The position numbers were made by a program, and so were the translations under genes. Shown in pieces: positions 1 to 9,879 of a stretch of DNA of 64,000 bases. The DNA is from Ramlibacter agri (lineage in GTDB: Bacteria; Pseudomonadota; Gammaproteobacteria; Burkholderiales; Burkholderiaceae_C). The stretch is taken from the NCBI RefSeq assembly GCF_012927085.1, contig NZ_JABBFX010000003.1:930001-994000 (forward strand), given 5' to 3'. Within the stretch, counting starts at the first letter, position 1. Each line of letters opens with the position of its first letter. The notes beneath the pieces were generated by a model. That model searched no databases. It saw only the letters and a list, made by a program, of their open reading frames with translations, and had not been told where the DNA came from.

Positions 1-2
1 AC

Positions 3-92
3 GCGGGCTTCGAGCACATCCTCCAACGCAACGGCGCCGCGCCCGCCCTTGCTTCCCGCCCCCGATCCACCCGTTCCGCCCGCAAGGAGTAA
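3..92 (+). CDS. C-terminal end of an upstream gene (partial)
   Basis: An open frame enters from the left edge and ends at a TAA at 90-92, seven bases before the next start. Nearly every third codon position in it is G or C, as in the confirmed genes of the window, so it is probably the last ~29 codons of a real gene. The tail is rich in Ala, Arg and Ser and carries no motif I recognise. Its spacing suggests it is the gene directly before the acyl-CoA dehydrogenase in the same operon. The ribosome-binding site of the next gene (AAGGAG, 84-89) overlaps its last codons. Confidence 0.5.
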   Translation, partial: AGFEHILQRNGAAPALASRPRSTRSARKE

Positions 93-98
93 AGAAAC

Positions 99-1895
99 AT
101 GCCCAGCTACACCCCGCCCCTGCGCGACATGCAGTTCGTGCTGCACGAAGTTGTCAAGGTCACCGACGAACTGAAGGCCTGCCCCAAGCACGCCGACGTC
201 GATGTCGACACCGTCAACGCGGTGCTGGAAGAAGCCGGCAAGTTCGCCGCCGAGGTGCTGCAGCCGCTGAACATCCAGGGCGACACCATCGGCTGCAAGC
301 TGGACCAGGAAACGCACGCGGTCACCACGCCGCCCGGCTTCAAGCAAGCCTATGCCAAGTTCATCGAAGGCGGCTGGCCGGCGCTGAGCTGCGACCCCGA
401 GTTCGGCGGCCAGGGCCTGCCCTTCGCGCTGAACCAGTGCCTGTACGAGATGCTCAATAGCGCCAACCAGGCCTGGACGATGTACCCCGGCCTGTCGCAT
501 GGCGCTTACGAAGCGCTGCATGCGCACGGCACGCCGGAGCAGCAGAAGATGTTCCTGCCCAAGCTGGTGAGCGGCGAGTGGACCGGCACGATGTGCCTGA
601 CCGAAGCCCATTGCGGCACCGACCTGGGCCTGCTGCGCACCAAGGCCGAACCGCAGGCGGACGGCACCTACAGGATCACCGGCAACAAGATCTTCATCAG
701 CGCCGGCGAGCACGACATGGCGGACAACATCGTCCACCTGGTGCTGGCCCGCCTGCCGGACGCGCCGCAAGGCAGCAAGGGCATCTCGCTGTTCCTGGTG
801 CCCAAGTTCCATGTCAACGCCGATGGTTCGCTGGGCAAGCGCAACGACATCTTTTGCGCCGGCCTGGAGCACAAGATGGGCATCCACGGCAACGCCACCG
901 CGCAGCTGGTGCTGGACGGCGCCGTCGGCACGCTGGTGGGCCAGCCGAACAAGGGCCTGCCCGCGATGTTCGTGATGATGAACGCCGCCCGCCTGGGCGT
1001 GGGCAACCAGTCGCTGGGCCTGACCGAAGTGGCGTACCAGAACGCGCTGGCCTACGCCAAGGACCGCATCCAGATGCGGTCCCTCAGCGGCCCGAAAGCC
1101 AAGGACAAGCCGGCCGACCCGATCATCGTGCACCCCGACGTGCGCAAGATGCTGCTGACCGCCAAGGCCTATGCCGAAGGCGGCCGCGCGCTGGCCGTGT
1201 ACTGCACGATGCTCCTGGACAAGGAGCTGTACCACCCCGACGAGAAGGTGCGCAAGGACAGCGAGGAACTGGTCGCGCTGCTGACGCCCGTCGTCAAGGC
1301 CTTCCTCACCGACAACGGCCACACCGCCACCAACGCCTGCATGCAGGTGTTCGGCGGCCACGGCTACATCAAGGAATGGGGGATGGAGCAGTTCGTGCGC
1401 GACAACCGCATCAACATGATCTACGAAGGCACCAACACGGTCCAATCCCTGGACCTGCTGGGGCGCAAGATCCTCGCGAACAACGGCGCCAGCCTGAAGA
1501 AGTTCGGCAAGCTGGTGGCGCAGCTGGTGGAGGAAGAGGGCGTCAACGAGAAGATGGCGGAGTTCATCAACCCCATTGCCTACCTCGGCGACCAGATGAC
1601 CAAGTTCACCACCGAGATCGGCTTCAAGGCCTTCCAGAACCCCGACGAAGTGGGCGGCGCCGCGGTGGACTACCTGCGCGTGCTGGGCCACCTGGTGTTC
1701 GGCTACTTCTGGGCCCGCATGGCGCAAGTGGCGCTGCGCGAGATCGACGCCGGCAACCAGGACCCGTTCTACCTGGGCAAGCTGCAGACGGCGCGCTTCT
1801 ACTTCGCGCGCCTGTTCCCCGAGACGGCGTCGCTGATGCGCACGGCGCGCGCCGGCGTGGCTTCGCTGCTCGACACCGACGCGGCACTGGCATGA
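99..1895 (+). CDS. Acyl-CoA dehydrogenase with extended C-terminal domain
   Basis: Flavin-dependent acyl-CoA dehydrogenase of 598 residues, catalysing the alpha,beta-dehydrogenation that opens each beta-oxidation cycle. It has the helical N-terminal domain, the beta-domain signature around TGTMCLTEAHCGTDLG (near residue 167), and the C-terminal helical domain with IYEGTN, where Glu443 is the likely catalytic base. It is about 200 residues longer than short-chain dehydrogenases, matching the bacterial subfamily with an extra C-terminal helical domain (Acyl-CoA_dh_C type). The ATG at 99 has a good Shine-Dalgarno, AAGGAG, at 84-89. The stop overlaps the next start (ATGA). The hydratase/dehydrogenase and thiolase follow at once, so a role in fatty-acid beta-oxidation is likely. 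Substrate chain length is not deducible. Confidence 0.96.
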   Translation: MPSYTPPLRDMQFVLHEVVKVTDELKACPKHADVDVDTVNAVLEEAGKFAAEVLQPLNIQGDTIGCKLDQETHAVTTPPGFKQAYAKFIEGGWPALSCDPEFGGQGLPFALNQCLYEMLNSANQAWTMYPGLSHGAYEALHAHGTPEQQKMFLPKLVSGEWTGTMCLTEAHCGTDLGLLRTKAEPQADGTYRITGNKIFISAGEHDMADNIVHLVLARLPDAPQGSKGISLFLVPKFHVNADGSLGKRNDIFCAGLEHKMGIHGNATAQLVLDGAVGTLVGQPNKGLPAMFVMMNAARLGVGNQSLGLTEVAYQNALAYAKDRIQMRSLSGPKAKDKPADPIIVHPDVRKMLLTAKAYAEGGRALAVYCTMLLDKELYHPDEKVRKDSEELVALLTPVVKAFLTDNGHTATNACMQVFGGHGYIKEWGMEQFVRDNRINMIYEGTNTVQSLDLLGRKILANNGASLKKFGKLVAQLVEEEGVNEKMAEFINPIAYLGDQMTKFTTEIGFKAFQNPDEVGGAAVDYLRVLGHLVFGYFWARMAQVALREIDAGNQDPFYLGKLQTARFYFARLFPETASLMRTARAGVASLLDTDAALA

Positions 1896-2398
1896 ACATG
1901 GCCCACCCCCGAAGCGCCTTCGGCGCCTCCCCCTCAAGGGGGCGCCACCAGTGGCCCGGCAAAGCCGGTTCCACGGTGGCCCGCGCATGCGTCATCTGCT
2001 TGCTTGCCGTGACGGGCTCCGCCTTCGCCCAGTCCAGCCCCGTGGGCCTGTGGCGCAACATCGACGACAAGACGGGCGAGGCGAAGGCCGAGATCCGCAT
2101 CACCGACAACGGCGGCAAGCTCACCGGCAAGATCGAGAAGACGCTGAAGAAGGACGCCAAGCCCACCTGCGACGAATGCAAGGACGAGCGCAAGGGCCAG
2201 CCGATGGCGGGCCTGGAGATCATCCGCGGCGTGAGCAAGGGCACGGGTGAGGATTGGGAAGGCGGCAAGATCCTCGACCCCGAGAACGGCAAGGAATACA
2301 CGGTGCGCTTGACGCCCGTCGAGGGCGGCCAGAAGCTGCAGGTGCGCGGCTACCTGGGGCCGTTCTACCGCACGCAGGTCTGGGTGCGGGTGCAATAA
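1892..2398 (+). CDS. DUF2147 family exported protein
   Basis: Small secreted protein of about 168 residues. The mature part opens with SSPVGLWRNIDDKTGEAKAEIRI, the typical opening of DUF2147 proteins (small periplasmic beta-barrel-like proteins of unknown function). A hydrophobic segment ending in AFA before QSS is a Sec signal peptide. The ATG at 1892 overlaps the previous stop, but the first ~27 codons are encoded by an interspersed intergenic repeat (1912-1972). A GTG at 1976 begins exactly at the signal peptide and could be the original start. A CXXC pair (CDEC) lies in the mature domain. The gene sits inside a beta-oxidation operon, as DUF2147 genes sometimes do; its role there is unknown. 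Confidence 0.87.
   Translation: MNMAHPRSAFGASPSRGRHQWPGKAGSTVARACVICLLAVTGSAFAQSSPVGLWRNIDDKTGEAKAEIRITDNGGKLTGKIEKTLKKDAKPTCDECKDERKGQPMAGLEIIRGVSKGTGEDWEGGKILDPENGKEYTVRLTPVEGGQKLQVRGYLGPFYRTQVWVRVQ
1912..1972. repeat. Interspersed palindromic repeat inside the DUF2147 5' end
   Basis: Two adjacent stem-loops: GGCGCC...CCCCCT/AGGGGGCGCC at 1922-1946 and CCGGC-AAA-GCCGG at 1956-1968. From memory this resembles a short palindromic repeat common between genes in Comamonadaceae; I see no second copy in this window. It lies between the acyl-CoA dehydrogenase stop and the signal-peptide codons of the DUF2147 gene, and is open in that frame. Confidence 0.6.
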
Positions 2399-2413
2399 GC
2401 GCGGAGAGGACAC

Positions 2414-4864
2414 ATGTACAAGGAACACGAAGCCAACGCCGCCGTGGCCGCGAAGGCGCCCAAGGCGAGCCGCTTCCAGGTGAAGAAGGTCGCGGTGCTG
2501 GGCGCCGGCGTGATGGGCGCGCAGATCGCCGCCCACCTGGTCAACGTCAAGGTGCCGGTGGTGCTGTTCGACCTGGCCGCCAAGGAAGGGCCGAAGAACG
2601 GCATCGTCCTCAAGGCCGTCGAGAACCTGAAGAAGTTCAAGCCCTCGCCGTTGGGCGTGCCCGAGGACGCCGCGCTGATCCAGGCGGCGAACTACGAGGA
2701 GAACCTGGCGCTGCTGGGCGAATGCGACCTGGTGATCGAGGCGATCGCCGAGCGCATGGACTGGAAGCTCGATCTGTACAAGAAGATCGCGCCGCACGTG
2801 GCGAAGCACGCCATCGTCGCTTCCAACACCTCCGGCCTGTCGATCACCAGGCTGTCCGAGGCGCTGCCCGAGTCCATCAAGCCGCGCTTCTGCGGCATCC
2901 ACTTCTTCAACCCGCCGCGGTACATGTACCTGGTGGAGTTGATCGCCACGCCGACGACGCAGCCGGAGATCCTGGACCACCTCGAGACCTTCGTCACCTC
3001 CGGGCTGGGCAAGGGCGTGGTGCGCGCCAAGGACACGCCGAACTTCATCGCCAACCGCGTCGGCATCGCCGGCATGCTGGCGACGATGCGCGAGGTGGAG
3101 CGCTATGGCCTCAGCTTCGACGTCGTCGACGACCTCACCGGCAAGAAGCTGGGCCGCGCATCGTCGGGCACCTTCCGCACGGCGGACGTGGTGGGCCTGG
3201 ACACGATGGCGCACGTCATCAAGACGCTGCAGGACACGCTGAACGCGGACACCGACCCGTTCTACGGCAGCTTCGGCACGCCGGAAGTGTTGAAGACGCT
3301 GCTGGAGATGGGCAACCTGGGCCAGAAGGCCAAGGCGGGCTTCTACAAGAAGGTCGGCCGCGACGTGCTGCGCTTCGACCTGGCGAGCAAGCAGTACGTG
3401 CCGGGCGGCCAGAAGGCCGACGAGGTCTACGGTCGCATGCTGAAGAAGCCGGCGGCCGAGCGCCTGAAACTGCTGCGCAATGCGACCGGCCCGCAAGGCC
3501 AGTTCCTGTGGGCGATCCTGCGCAACAGCTTCCACTATGCGGCCGTGCACCTGGCGTCCATCGCCGAGACCGCGCGCGACGTCGACCAGGCCATGCGCTG
3601 GGGCTTCGGCATGAAGCAGGGCCCCTTCGAGCTGTGGCAAGAGGCGGGTTGGCTGCAGGTGGCGCAGTGGATCCAGGAAGATATCGCCGCGGGCAAGACG
3701 CTGTCGAATGCGCCGTTGCCGGACTGGGTCTTCAAGGGCCCCGTCGCCGAAGCGGGCGGCGTGCACACCGAGCAGGGTTCGTGGAATCCGAGCGCGAGCC
3801 GGTTCGAGCCGCGCCGCGTGCTGCCGGTGTATCAACGGCAGCTGTTCCCCGAACTGCTGCTGGGCGAAGCCGGTCCGCGCTTCCAGAGCGCGGGCACGAC
3901 CTTGCACGAGGACAAGAACATCCGGCTGTGGACCCTGGACGATGAAGTCCTGATCGCCAGCCTGAAGACCAAGATGCACGTCATCAGCCCCGAGGTCTGC
4001 GAAGGGCTGCAGCAGGCGGTGGAGACGGCGGAGAAGGAGTTCCAGGGGCTGGTGATCTGGTCGGGCGATGAGCCCTTCAGCGCCGGCGCCGACCTCGAGT
4101 CCACGCTGCCAGCCTTCATCGCCGTGGGAGTGGCCGCGATCGAAGACGCGGAAGGTTTCATGCAGCAGACCATGCTGCGCCTGCGTTATGCGAGCGTGCC
4201 GGTGGTGTCCGCGATCCGCGGGCTGGCGCTGGGCGGCGGCTGCGAACTGGGGCTGTATTCGGCCAAGCGCGTCGCGCACATGGAAAGCTACATCGGCCTG
4301 GTCGAAGTGGGCGTGGGCCTGGTGCCGGGCGCCGGCGGCCTGACCTACATCGCGCGCCGCGCGGCGGAGAACGCCGCGACGAGCACCGACAAGGACCTGC
4401 TGAAGTTCGTCACCGAAGGCTTCACGGCCGCGGCGATGGCCAAGGTGGGCACCAGCGCGCTGGAGTCGCGCAAGCTGGGTTACCTGCTGGAGAGCGACAT
4501 CGTCGTCCCGAACAAGGACGAACTGCTGTACGTGGCCGTGCAACAGGCCAAGTCCATGGCGGACTCGGGCTGGCGCGCGCCGCTGAAGCGGATGTTCCCG
4601 GTCGGTGGCCGCAGCGCCAAGGCGACGATCCAGGGCCAGCTGGTGAACATGCGCGACGGCGGCTTCATCAGCCGCCACGACTTCCACATCGCCTCGCTGA
4701 TCGCCGGCGTGGTGACCGGCGGCGACGTCGACGCGAACACGATGGTCACCGAGGAATACCTGATGACCCTGGAACGCCGCGCCTTCTGCGAACTGGTGCA
4801 GCACCCGAAGACGCAGGAGCGGATCCTGGGGATGCTGAGCACGGGGAAGCCCGTTCGGAATTGA
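2414..4864 (+). CDS. 3-hydroxyacyl-CoA dehydrogenase / enoyl-CoA hydratase fusion
   Basis: Bifunctional beta-oxidation enzyme of 816 residues, hydrating enoyl-CoA and oxidising 3-hydroxyacyl-CoA with NAD. The NAD-binding domain is N-terminal (VLGAGVMGAQIA near residue 30; CGIHFFNPP with likely catalytic His163). The hydroxyacyl-CoA dehydrogenase C-terminal domains follow, and the crotonase domain is at the C-terminus (FSAGADLES and RGLALGGGCELG, about residues 555-615). This order is the reverse of E. coli FadB and matches the FadN-like arrangement. A purine-rich GGAGAGGA lies just upstream of the ATG at 2414. The thiolase follows 11 bases after the stop, the usual partner for completing the cycle. 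Confidence 0.96.
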   Translation: MYKEHEANAAVAAKAPKASRFQVKKVAVLGAGVMGAQIAAHLVNVKVPVVLFDLAAKEGPKNGIVLKAVENLKKFKPSPLGVPEDAALIQAANYEENLALLGECDLVIEAIAERMDWKLDLYKKIAPHVAKHAIVASNTSGLSITRLSEALPESIKPRFCGIHFFNPPRYMYLVELIATPTTQPEILDHLETFVTSGLGKGVVRAKDTPNFIANRVGIAGMLATMREVERYGLSFDVVDDLTGKKLGRASSGTFRTADVVGLDTMAHVIKTLQDTLNADTDPFYGSFGTPEVLKTLLEMGNLGQKAKAGFYKKVGRDVLRFDLASKQYVPGGQKADEVYGRMLKKPAAERLKLLRNATGPQGQFLWAILRNSFHYAAVHLASIAETARDVDQAMRWGFGMKQGPFELWQEAGWLQVAQWIQEDIAAGKTLSNAPLPDWVFKGPVAEAGGVHTEQGSWNPSASRFEPRRVLPVYQRQLFPELLLGEAGPRFQSAGTTLHEDKNIRLWTLDDEVLIASLKTKMHVISPEVCEGLQQAVETAEKEFQGLVIWSGDEPFSAGADLESTLPAFIAVGVAAIEDAEGFMQQTMLRLRYASVPVVSAIRGLALGGGCELGLYSAKRVAHMESYIGLVEVGVGLVPGAGGLTYIARRAAENAATSTDKDLLKFVTEGFTAAAMAKVGTSALESRKLGYLLESDIVVPNKDELLYVAVQQAKSMADSGWRAPLKRMFPVGGRSAKATIQGQLVNMRDGGFISRHDFHIASLIAGVVTGGDVDANTMVTEEYLMTLERRAFCELVQHPKTQERILGMLSTGKPVRN

Positions 4865-4875
4865 GGATTGATTCG

Positions 4876-6084
<1,209 letters not shown>

Positions 6085-6106
6085 CCTTCTTCCAGCAGGA
6101 GGACGG

Positions 6107-6970
6107 ATGGAGAAAGTGACGCTTCTCGCCGCCGACGGCGTCCCGCTGGCGGCGCGCATCTACGAAGCCCAGGCGCCGCTGCACGGCAACGTCGTCATCG
6201 GCGGCGCCATGGGCGTGCGGCAGGACTACTACGCGCGCTTCGCGCAGTGGCTCGCGCGCCAGGGCTGGCGCGTCCTCACCTTCGACTACCGCGGCAGCGG
6301 CGACTCAGCGCCGCCCAGCCTGCGCGGCTACCAGGCCGACCTGTTCGACTGGACGCGCGACTACGAAGCGGCCATCGACGATGCGCATGCCGCGCACCCC
6401 GACCTGCCGCTCTACCTGCTCGGCCACAGCCTCGGCGCGCAACTGCCCGGGCTGCTCGCGAACCAGGGCAAGGTGGACGGGCTGCTGTCCATCGCGGCGG
6501 GCAGCGGCTACTGGCGCGAGAACGCGCCGCAACTGAAGCGCGTGGTGCCCTGGTTCTGGTTCGTGCTGGTGCCGCTGGCCACCCGACTCTTCGGCTATTT
6601 CCCCGGCCGCATGCTGCGCAAGGTGGGCGACCTGCCCACGGGCGTGGTGCTGCAGTGGCGCCGGTGGTGCCTGGACCCGCAGTACAGCGTCGGCGCCGAA
6701 GGCGAACTGGCGCGACTGGCCTATGCCCGCGCTCGTTTCCCCGTGTTCGCGCTGTCCATCGACGACGACGAGCTGATGACGCTGCGCGGCACGCACAGCC
6801 TGCTGGCCCTCTACGAAAACGCGCCGCGTCAGGTGCAGCGCATCGCGCCGGCCGACCTGGCCGTGCGCCGCATCGGCCACTTCGGCCCCTTCCGCAGCGA
6901 GCACGAGACCAGGCTCTGGCCCCGCATGGCCGGCTGGCTGCAAGACCTCGGAGCCCCCGCAACAGCATGA
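6107..6970 (+). CDS. Alpha/beta hydrolase (serine hydrolase)
   Basis: Alpha/beta-hydrolase-fold protein of 287 residues. The nucleophile elbow is GHSLGAQ, in the strand-turn-helix after LPLYLL, and RVLTFDYRGSGDS is a typical oxyanion/cap-region motif. A hydrophobic stretch near residues 145-165 lies in the cap domain and may form a membrane-facing lid. AGGAGGA precedes the ATG. Its stop overlaps the next start (ATGA), so translation with the thioesterase-like protein is probably coupled. The context suggests a thioesterase or lipase acting on acyl substrates; the sequence does not define the substrate. Confidence 0.9.
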   Translation: MEKVTLLAADGVPLAARIYEAQAPLHGNVVIGGAMGVRQDYYARFAQWLARQGWRVLTFDYRGSGDSAPPSLRGYQADLFDWTRDYEAAIDDAHAAHPDLPLYLLGHSLGAQLPGLLANQGKVDGLLSIAAGSGYWRENAPQLKRVVPWFWFVLVPLATRLFGYFPGRMLRKVGDLPTGVVLQWRRWCLDPQYSVGAEGELARLAYARARFPVFALSIDDDELMTLRGTHSLLALYENAPRQVQRIAPADLAVRRIGHFGPFRSEHETRLWPRMAGWLQDLGAPATA

Positions 6971-7776
6971 GCGAAGCACCGCACCCTTTCGACACCGCGA
7001 TCGCGCTGCAAGCCGAAGGCGGCGCCTTCCACGGCAGCACCAGCCCCGCCTACGCCAACATGATCGGCCCCTACGGCGGCATCACGGCGGCCCAGGCGCT
7101 CGCGGCCATCCTGCAGCACCCGGACCGGCTGGGCGAGCCCATCGCCTTCACCATCAACTTCGCCGCGGCGCTGGCCGACGGCGCTTTCGAGATCCGGCCG
7201 CGCGCCGCCCGCACCAACCGCTCGACGCAGCACTGGACGCTGGAGATCGTGCAAGGCGACGGCGTGGTCGCCACCGCCACCGCCGTAACGGCGACGCGCC
7301 GCGAGACCTGGAGCGGCCACGAAGCCGAGATGCCCGAGGTGCCGCGCCCGCTGGACGTGCCGCGCACCCCGCGCCGCGGCGTCGAATGGCTGAACCGCTA
7401 CGACATGCGCTTCCTCGCCGGCTTCATCCCGCGCGACTGGAAAGGGCAGGAGACGGACGACAGCCTGACGCGGCTGTGGGTGCGCGACGATCCGCCGCGT
7501 CCGCTGGACTTCGCTTCGCTCACCGCCGCCGCCGACGTCTTCTTCCCGCGCGTGTGGCTGCGCCGCGCCACCTTCACGCCCATCGGCACCGTGTCGATGA
7601 GCGTCTATTTCCACGCCACCTCCGAGCAGCTGCAGGCCACCGGCGACGGCTGGCTGCTGGTGCAGGCCAAGGGCCAGGGCTTCGGTGGCGGCTATTTCGA
7701 CCACAGCGGGCAGCTGTGGAACGAGGCGGGCGAACTGCTCGCCACCACGCACCAGGTCGTCTACTTCAAGGAGTAA
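6967..7776 (+). CDS. Thioesterase-family (double hotdog) protein
   Basis: Protein of 269 residues resembling TesB-like acyl-CoA thioesterases with two hotdog domains: an N-terminal half with NMIGPYGGITAAQAL, and a C-terminal half with LTAAADVFFPRVW and a final GELLATTHQVVYFKE strand. The ATG at 6967 overlaps the hydrolase stop. Such enzymes release free fatty acid and CoA from acyl-CoA and act as overflow valves for beta-oxidation. It belongs to the same transcription unit. Substrate unknown. Confidence 0.88.
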   Translation: MSEAPHPFDTAIALQAEGGAFHGSTSPAYANMIGPYGGITAAQALAAILQHPDRLGEPIAFTINFAAALADGAFEIRPRAARTNRSTQHWTLEIVQGDGVVATATAVTATRRETWSGHEAEMPEVPRPLDVPRTPRRGVEWLNRYDMRFLAGFIPRDWKGQETDDSLTRLWVRDDPPRPLDFASLTAAADVFFPRVWLRRATFTPIGTVSMSVYFHATSEQLQATGDGWLLVQAKGQGFGGGYFDHSGQLWNEAGELLATTHQVVYFKE

Positions 7777-7780
7777 GGAC

Positions 7781-8512
7781 ATGCCCGATCGGAACCCGGT
7801 TGCGGTGGTGATAGGCGCGGGCGACGCCACCGGCGGCGCCATCGCGCGCCGCTTCGCCCGCGGCGGCTACTCCGTCTGCGCCACGCGCCGCAACGCCGAC
7901 AAGCTGCAGCCCTTGCTGGAACAGATCCGCGCCGACGGCGGCCAGGCCCATGGCTTCGGCTCCGACGCGCGCGAAGAGGATGAAGTCGTCGCGCTGTTCC
8001 GGAAGATCGAGGACGAGATCGGGCCCATCGAGGTCTTCGTCTTCAACATCGGCGCCAACGTTCCGACCAGCATCCTCGAAGAGACGGCGCGCAAGTACTA
8101 CAAGGTCTGGGAGATGGCCTGCTTCGCCGGCTTCCTGACGGCGCGCGAAGCAGCGAAGCGCATGGTCACGCGCGGCAAGGGCACCATCCTCTTCACCGGC
8201 GCGACGGCGTCGCTGCGCGGCGGCGCCAACTTCGCGGCCTTCGCCGGCGCCAAGCACGCCTTGCGCGCGCTGGCGCAAAGCATGGCGCGCGAGCTGGGCC
8301 CGCGCGGCATCCACGTGGCGCATGTCGTCATCGACGGCGCCATCGACACGGCCTTCATCCGGGACAACTTCCCGGAGCGCTATGCACTGAAGGAAAAAGA
8401 AGGCATCCTCCAGCCCGAACACATCGCCGACAGCTACTGGATGCTGCACAGCCAGCCGCGCGATGCCTGGACCCACGAACTCGACTTGCGCCCCTGGATG
8501 GAGAAATTCTGA
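7781..8512 (+). CDS. SDR-family oxidoreductase lacking the catalytic Tyr
   Basis: Short-chain dehydrogenase/reductase-fold protein of 243 residues. The Rossmann glycine motif is GAGDATGG at the N-terminus, and ATRRN at the end of beta-2 suggests NADP preference. TGATAS supplies the usual Ser region. The position normally held by the YxxxK tyrosine is Phe154 (FAGAK, Lys158). Loss of this Tyr suggests an altered reaction or a non-catalytic binding role. GGAG precedes the ATG at 7781. It sits four bases after the thioesterase and two bases before the DsbA-fold gene. Confidence 0.9.
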   Translation: MPDRNPVAVVIGAGDATGGAIARRFARGGYSVCATRRNADKLQPLLEQIRADGGQAHGFGSDAREEDEVVALFRKIEDEIGPIEVFVFNIGANVPTSILEETARKYYKVWEMACFAGFLTAREAAKRMVTRGKGTILFTGATASLRGGANFAAFAGAKHALRALAQSMARELGPRGIHVAHVVIDGAIDTAFIRDNFPERYALKEKEGILQPEHIADSYWMLHSQPRDAWTHELDLRPWMEKF

Positions 8513-8514
8513 TC

Positions 8515-9108
8515 ATGGCTTCGAAGACCGTGGAGTTCTGGTTCGACCTCGGCAGCCCCGCCGCCTACCTGGCGTGGACGCAACTGCCGGCGCTGGCACG
8601 CGAAACCGGCAGCGCCGTGGTGCATCGCCCCTTCCTGCTGGGCGGCGTGTTCCAGGCCACGGGCAACCGTTCGCCGGCGGAAGTCCCCGCCAAGGGCCGC
8701 TACATGATGGACGACCTGCGCCGCTTCGCTCGCCGCTACGGCGTCCCCTTCGACTCCAACCCGCACTTCCCGATCAACACGCTGACCTTGATGCGCGGTG
8801 CGCTGGGCCTGCAGATGCGCGAGCCCGATCGCATGCCGGCCTACGTCGATGCGATCTATCGCGCCATCTGGGTGGAGGGCCGCAACATGGGCGAGCCCGC
8901 CGTCGTCGGCCGCGTGCTGCAGGAAGCCGGCTTCGACCCGCAGCGCTTGCTGGCGCTGGCGGGCGACCCGGAAGTGAAGGAGCAGCTGAAGGCGGTGACG
9001 CAGGACGCGGTACAACGCGGGGTATTCGGCGCGCCGACCTTCTTCGTCGGCGAGCAGATGTTCTGGGGCCAGGACCGGCTCGATTTCGTCAAGGAAGCAT
9101 TGCAATGA
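8515..9108 (+). CDS. DsbA-fold protein, 2-hydroxychromene-2-carboxylate isomerase family
   Basis: Protein of 197 residues with the thioredoxin/DsbA fold of kappa-class GST and 2-hydroxychromene-2-carboxylate isomerase enzymes. It opens with KTVEFWFDLGSPAAYLAW, where a Ser replaces the redox CXXC, and ends with GVFGAPTFFVGEQMFWGQDRLDFV, the conserved cis-Pro and C-terminal block. It probably uses glutathione as a cofactor, as known for the family. The substrate here is probably an acyl or aromatic intermediate of the operon rather than naphthalene, since no ring-cleavage genes are nearby. The stop overlaps the next start (ATGA). Confidence 0.9.
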   Translation: MASKTVEFWFDLGSPAAYLAWTQLPALARETGSAVVHRPFLLGGVFQATGNRSPAEVPAKGRYMMDDLRRFARRYGVPFDSNPHFPINTLTLMRGALGLQMREPDRMPAYVDAIYRAIWVEGRNMGEPAVVGRVLQEAGFDPQRLLALAGDPEVKEQLKAVTQDAVQRGVFGAPTFFVGEQMFWGQDRLDFVKEALQ

Positions 9109-9869
9109 GCGACATCCGTGTCCACGCCGAAGCCGGCGTGATGACCATCACCTTCAACCGCGCGGAGCGCAAGAATTCCATCACGGCTGCCATGTACGGC
9201 ATGCTGGCCGACGCGCTCGCCGCCGCGCAGGCCGATGCCAACGTGCGCGTGGTGGTGCTGCAAGGCAGCGAGACCATCTTCTCGGCCGGCAACGACATCA
9301 ACGATTTCCTGAACAACCCGCCGGCGGGCGCGGAGTCGCCGGTGTCCCGCTTCCTGCGCGGCATCGCCACCTTCCCGAAGCCGCTGCTGGCCTGCGTCTG
9401 CGGGCCCGCGGTGGGCATCGGCACCACGATGCTGTTCCACTGCGACCTGGTCTACGCCGGCGACAACGCGGCGTTCTCCATGCCCTTCGTGAACCTCGGC
9501 CTGTGTCCGGAAGCGGCGTCCAGCCTGCTGGTGCCGCAGATGCTGGGCTACCACCGCGCGGCCGAAGCGCTGCTGCTCGGGGAACCCTTCATGGCCGAGG
9601 CCGCCCTCGAAGTGGGCCTGGTCAACCGCGTGCTGCCGCCCACCGAAGCGCACGGCTATGCGCAGGCGCAGGCGAGGAAGCTGGCGGCCAAGCCGCTGTC
9701 GGCGCTGATCGAGACCAAGCGCCTGATGAAGGCCGGCAAGCAGGAAGCCGTGCTGGCCCGCATGGACGAAGAAGGCGCGGTCTTCGGCCGCATGCTGCGC
9801 GAACCCGCCGCGCGCGAGGCCTTCACGGCCTTCATGGAAAAGCGGCGTCCCGATTTCAGCAAGGTCTGA
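9105..9869 (+). CDS. Enoyl-CoA hydratase/isomerase
   Basis: Crotonase-superfamily protein of 254 residues. The oxyanion-hole motif is around FSAGNDINDF (residues ~61-70), with the second half CGPAVGIGTTML. The Asp of NDIND resembles Delta3-Delta2 isomerases and related hydratases. The start at 9105 (MSDIRVHAEAG) overlaps the previous stop, and its reading phase continues to the end of the crotonase domain at 9869. It is a second crotonase in the operon, in addition to the fused hydratase, and could handle unsaturated or branched substrates. Confidence 0.94.
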   Translation: MSDIRVHAEAGVMTITFNRAERKNSITAAMYGMLADALAAAQADANVRVVVLQGSETIFSAGNDINDFLNNPPAGAESPVSRFLRGIATFPKPLLACVCGPAVGIGTTMLFHCDLVYAGDNAAFSMPFVNLGLCPEAASSLLVPQMLGYHRAAEALLLGEPFMAEAALEVGLVNRVLPPTEAHGYAQAQARKLAAKPLSALIETKRLMKAGKQEAVLARMDEEGAVFGRMLREPAAREAFTAFMEKRRPDFSKV

Positions 9870-9879
9870 GGAGCGCCCG

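Noticed and set aside
1934..4804. Long minus-strand frame over the DUF2147 and hydratase/dehydrogenase genes
   Set aside because: The opposite strand encodes well-supported enzymes; this frame has low-complexity His/Arg/Ala composition.
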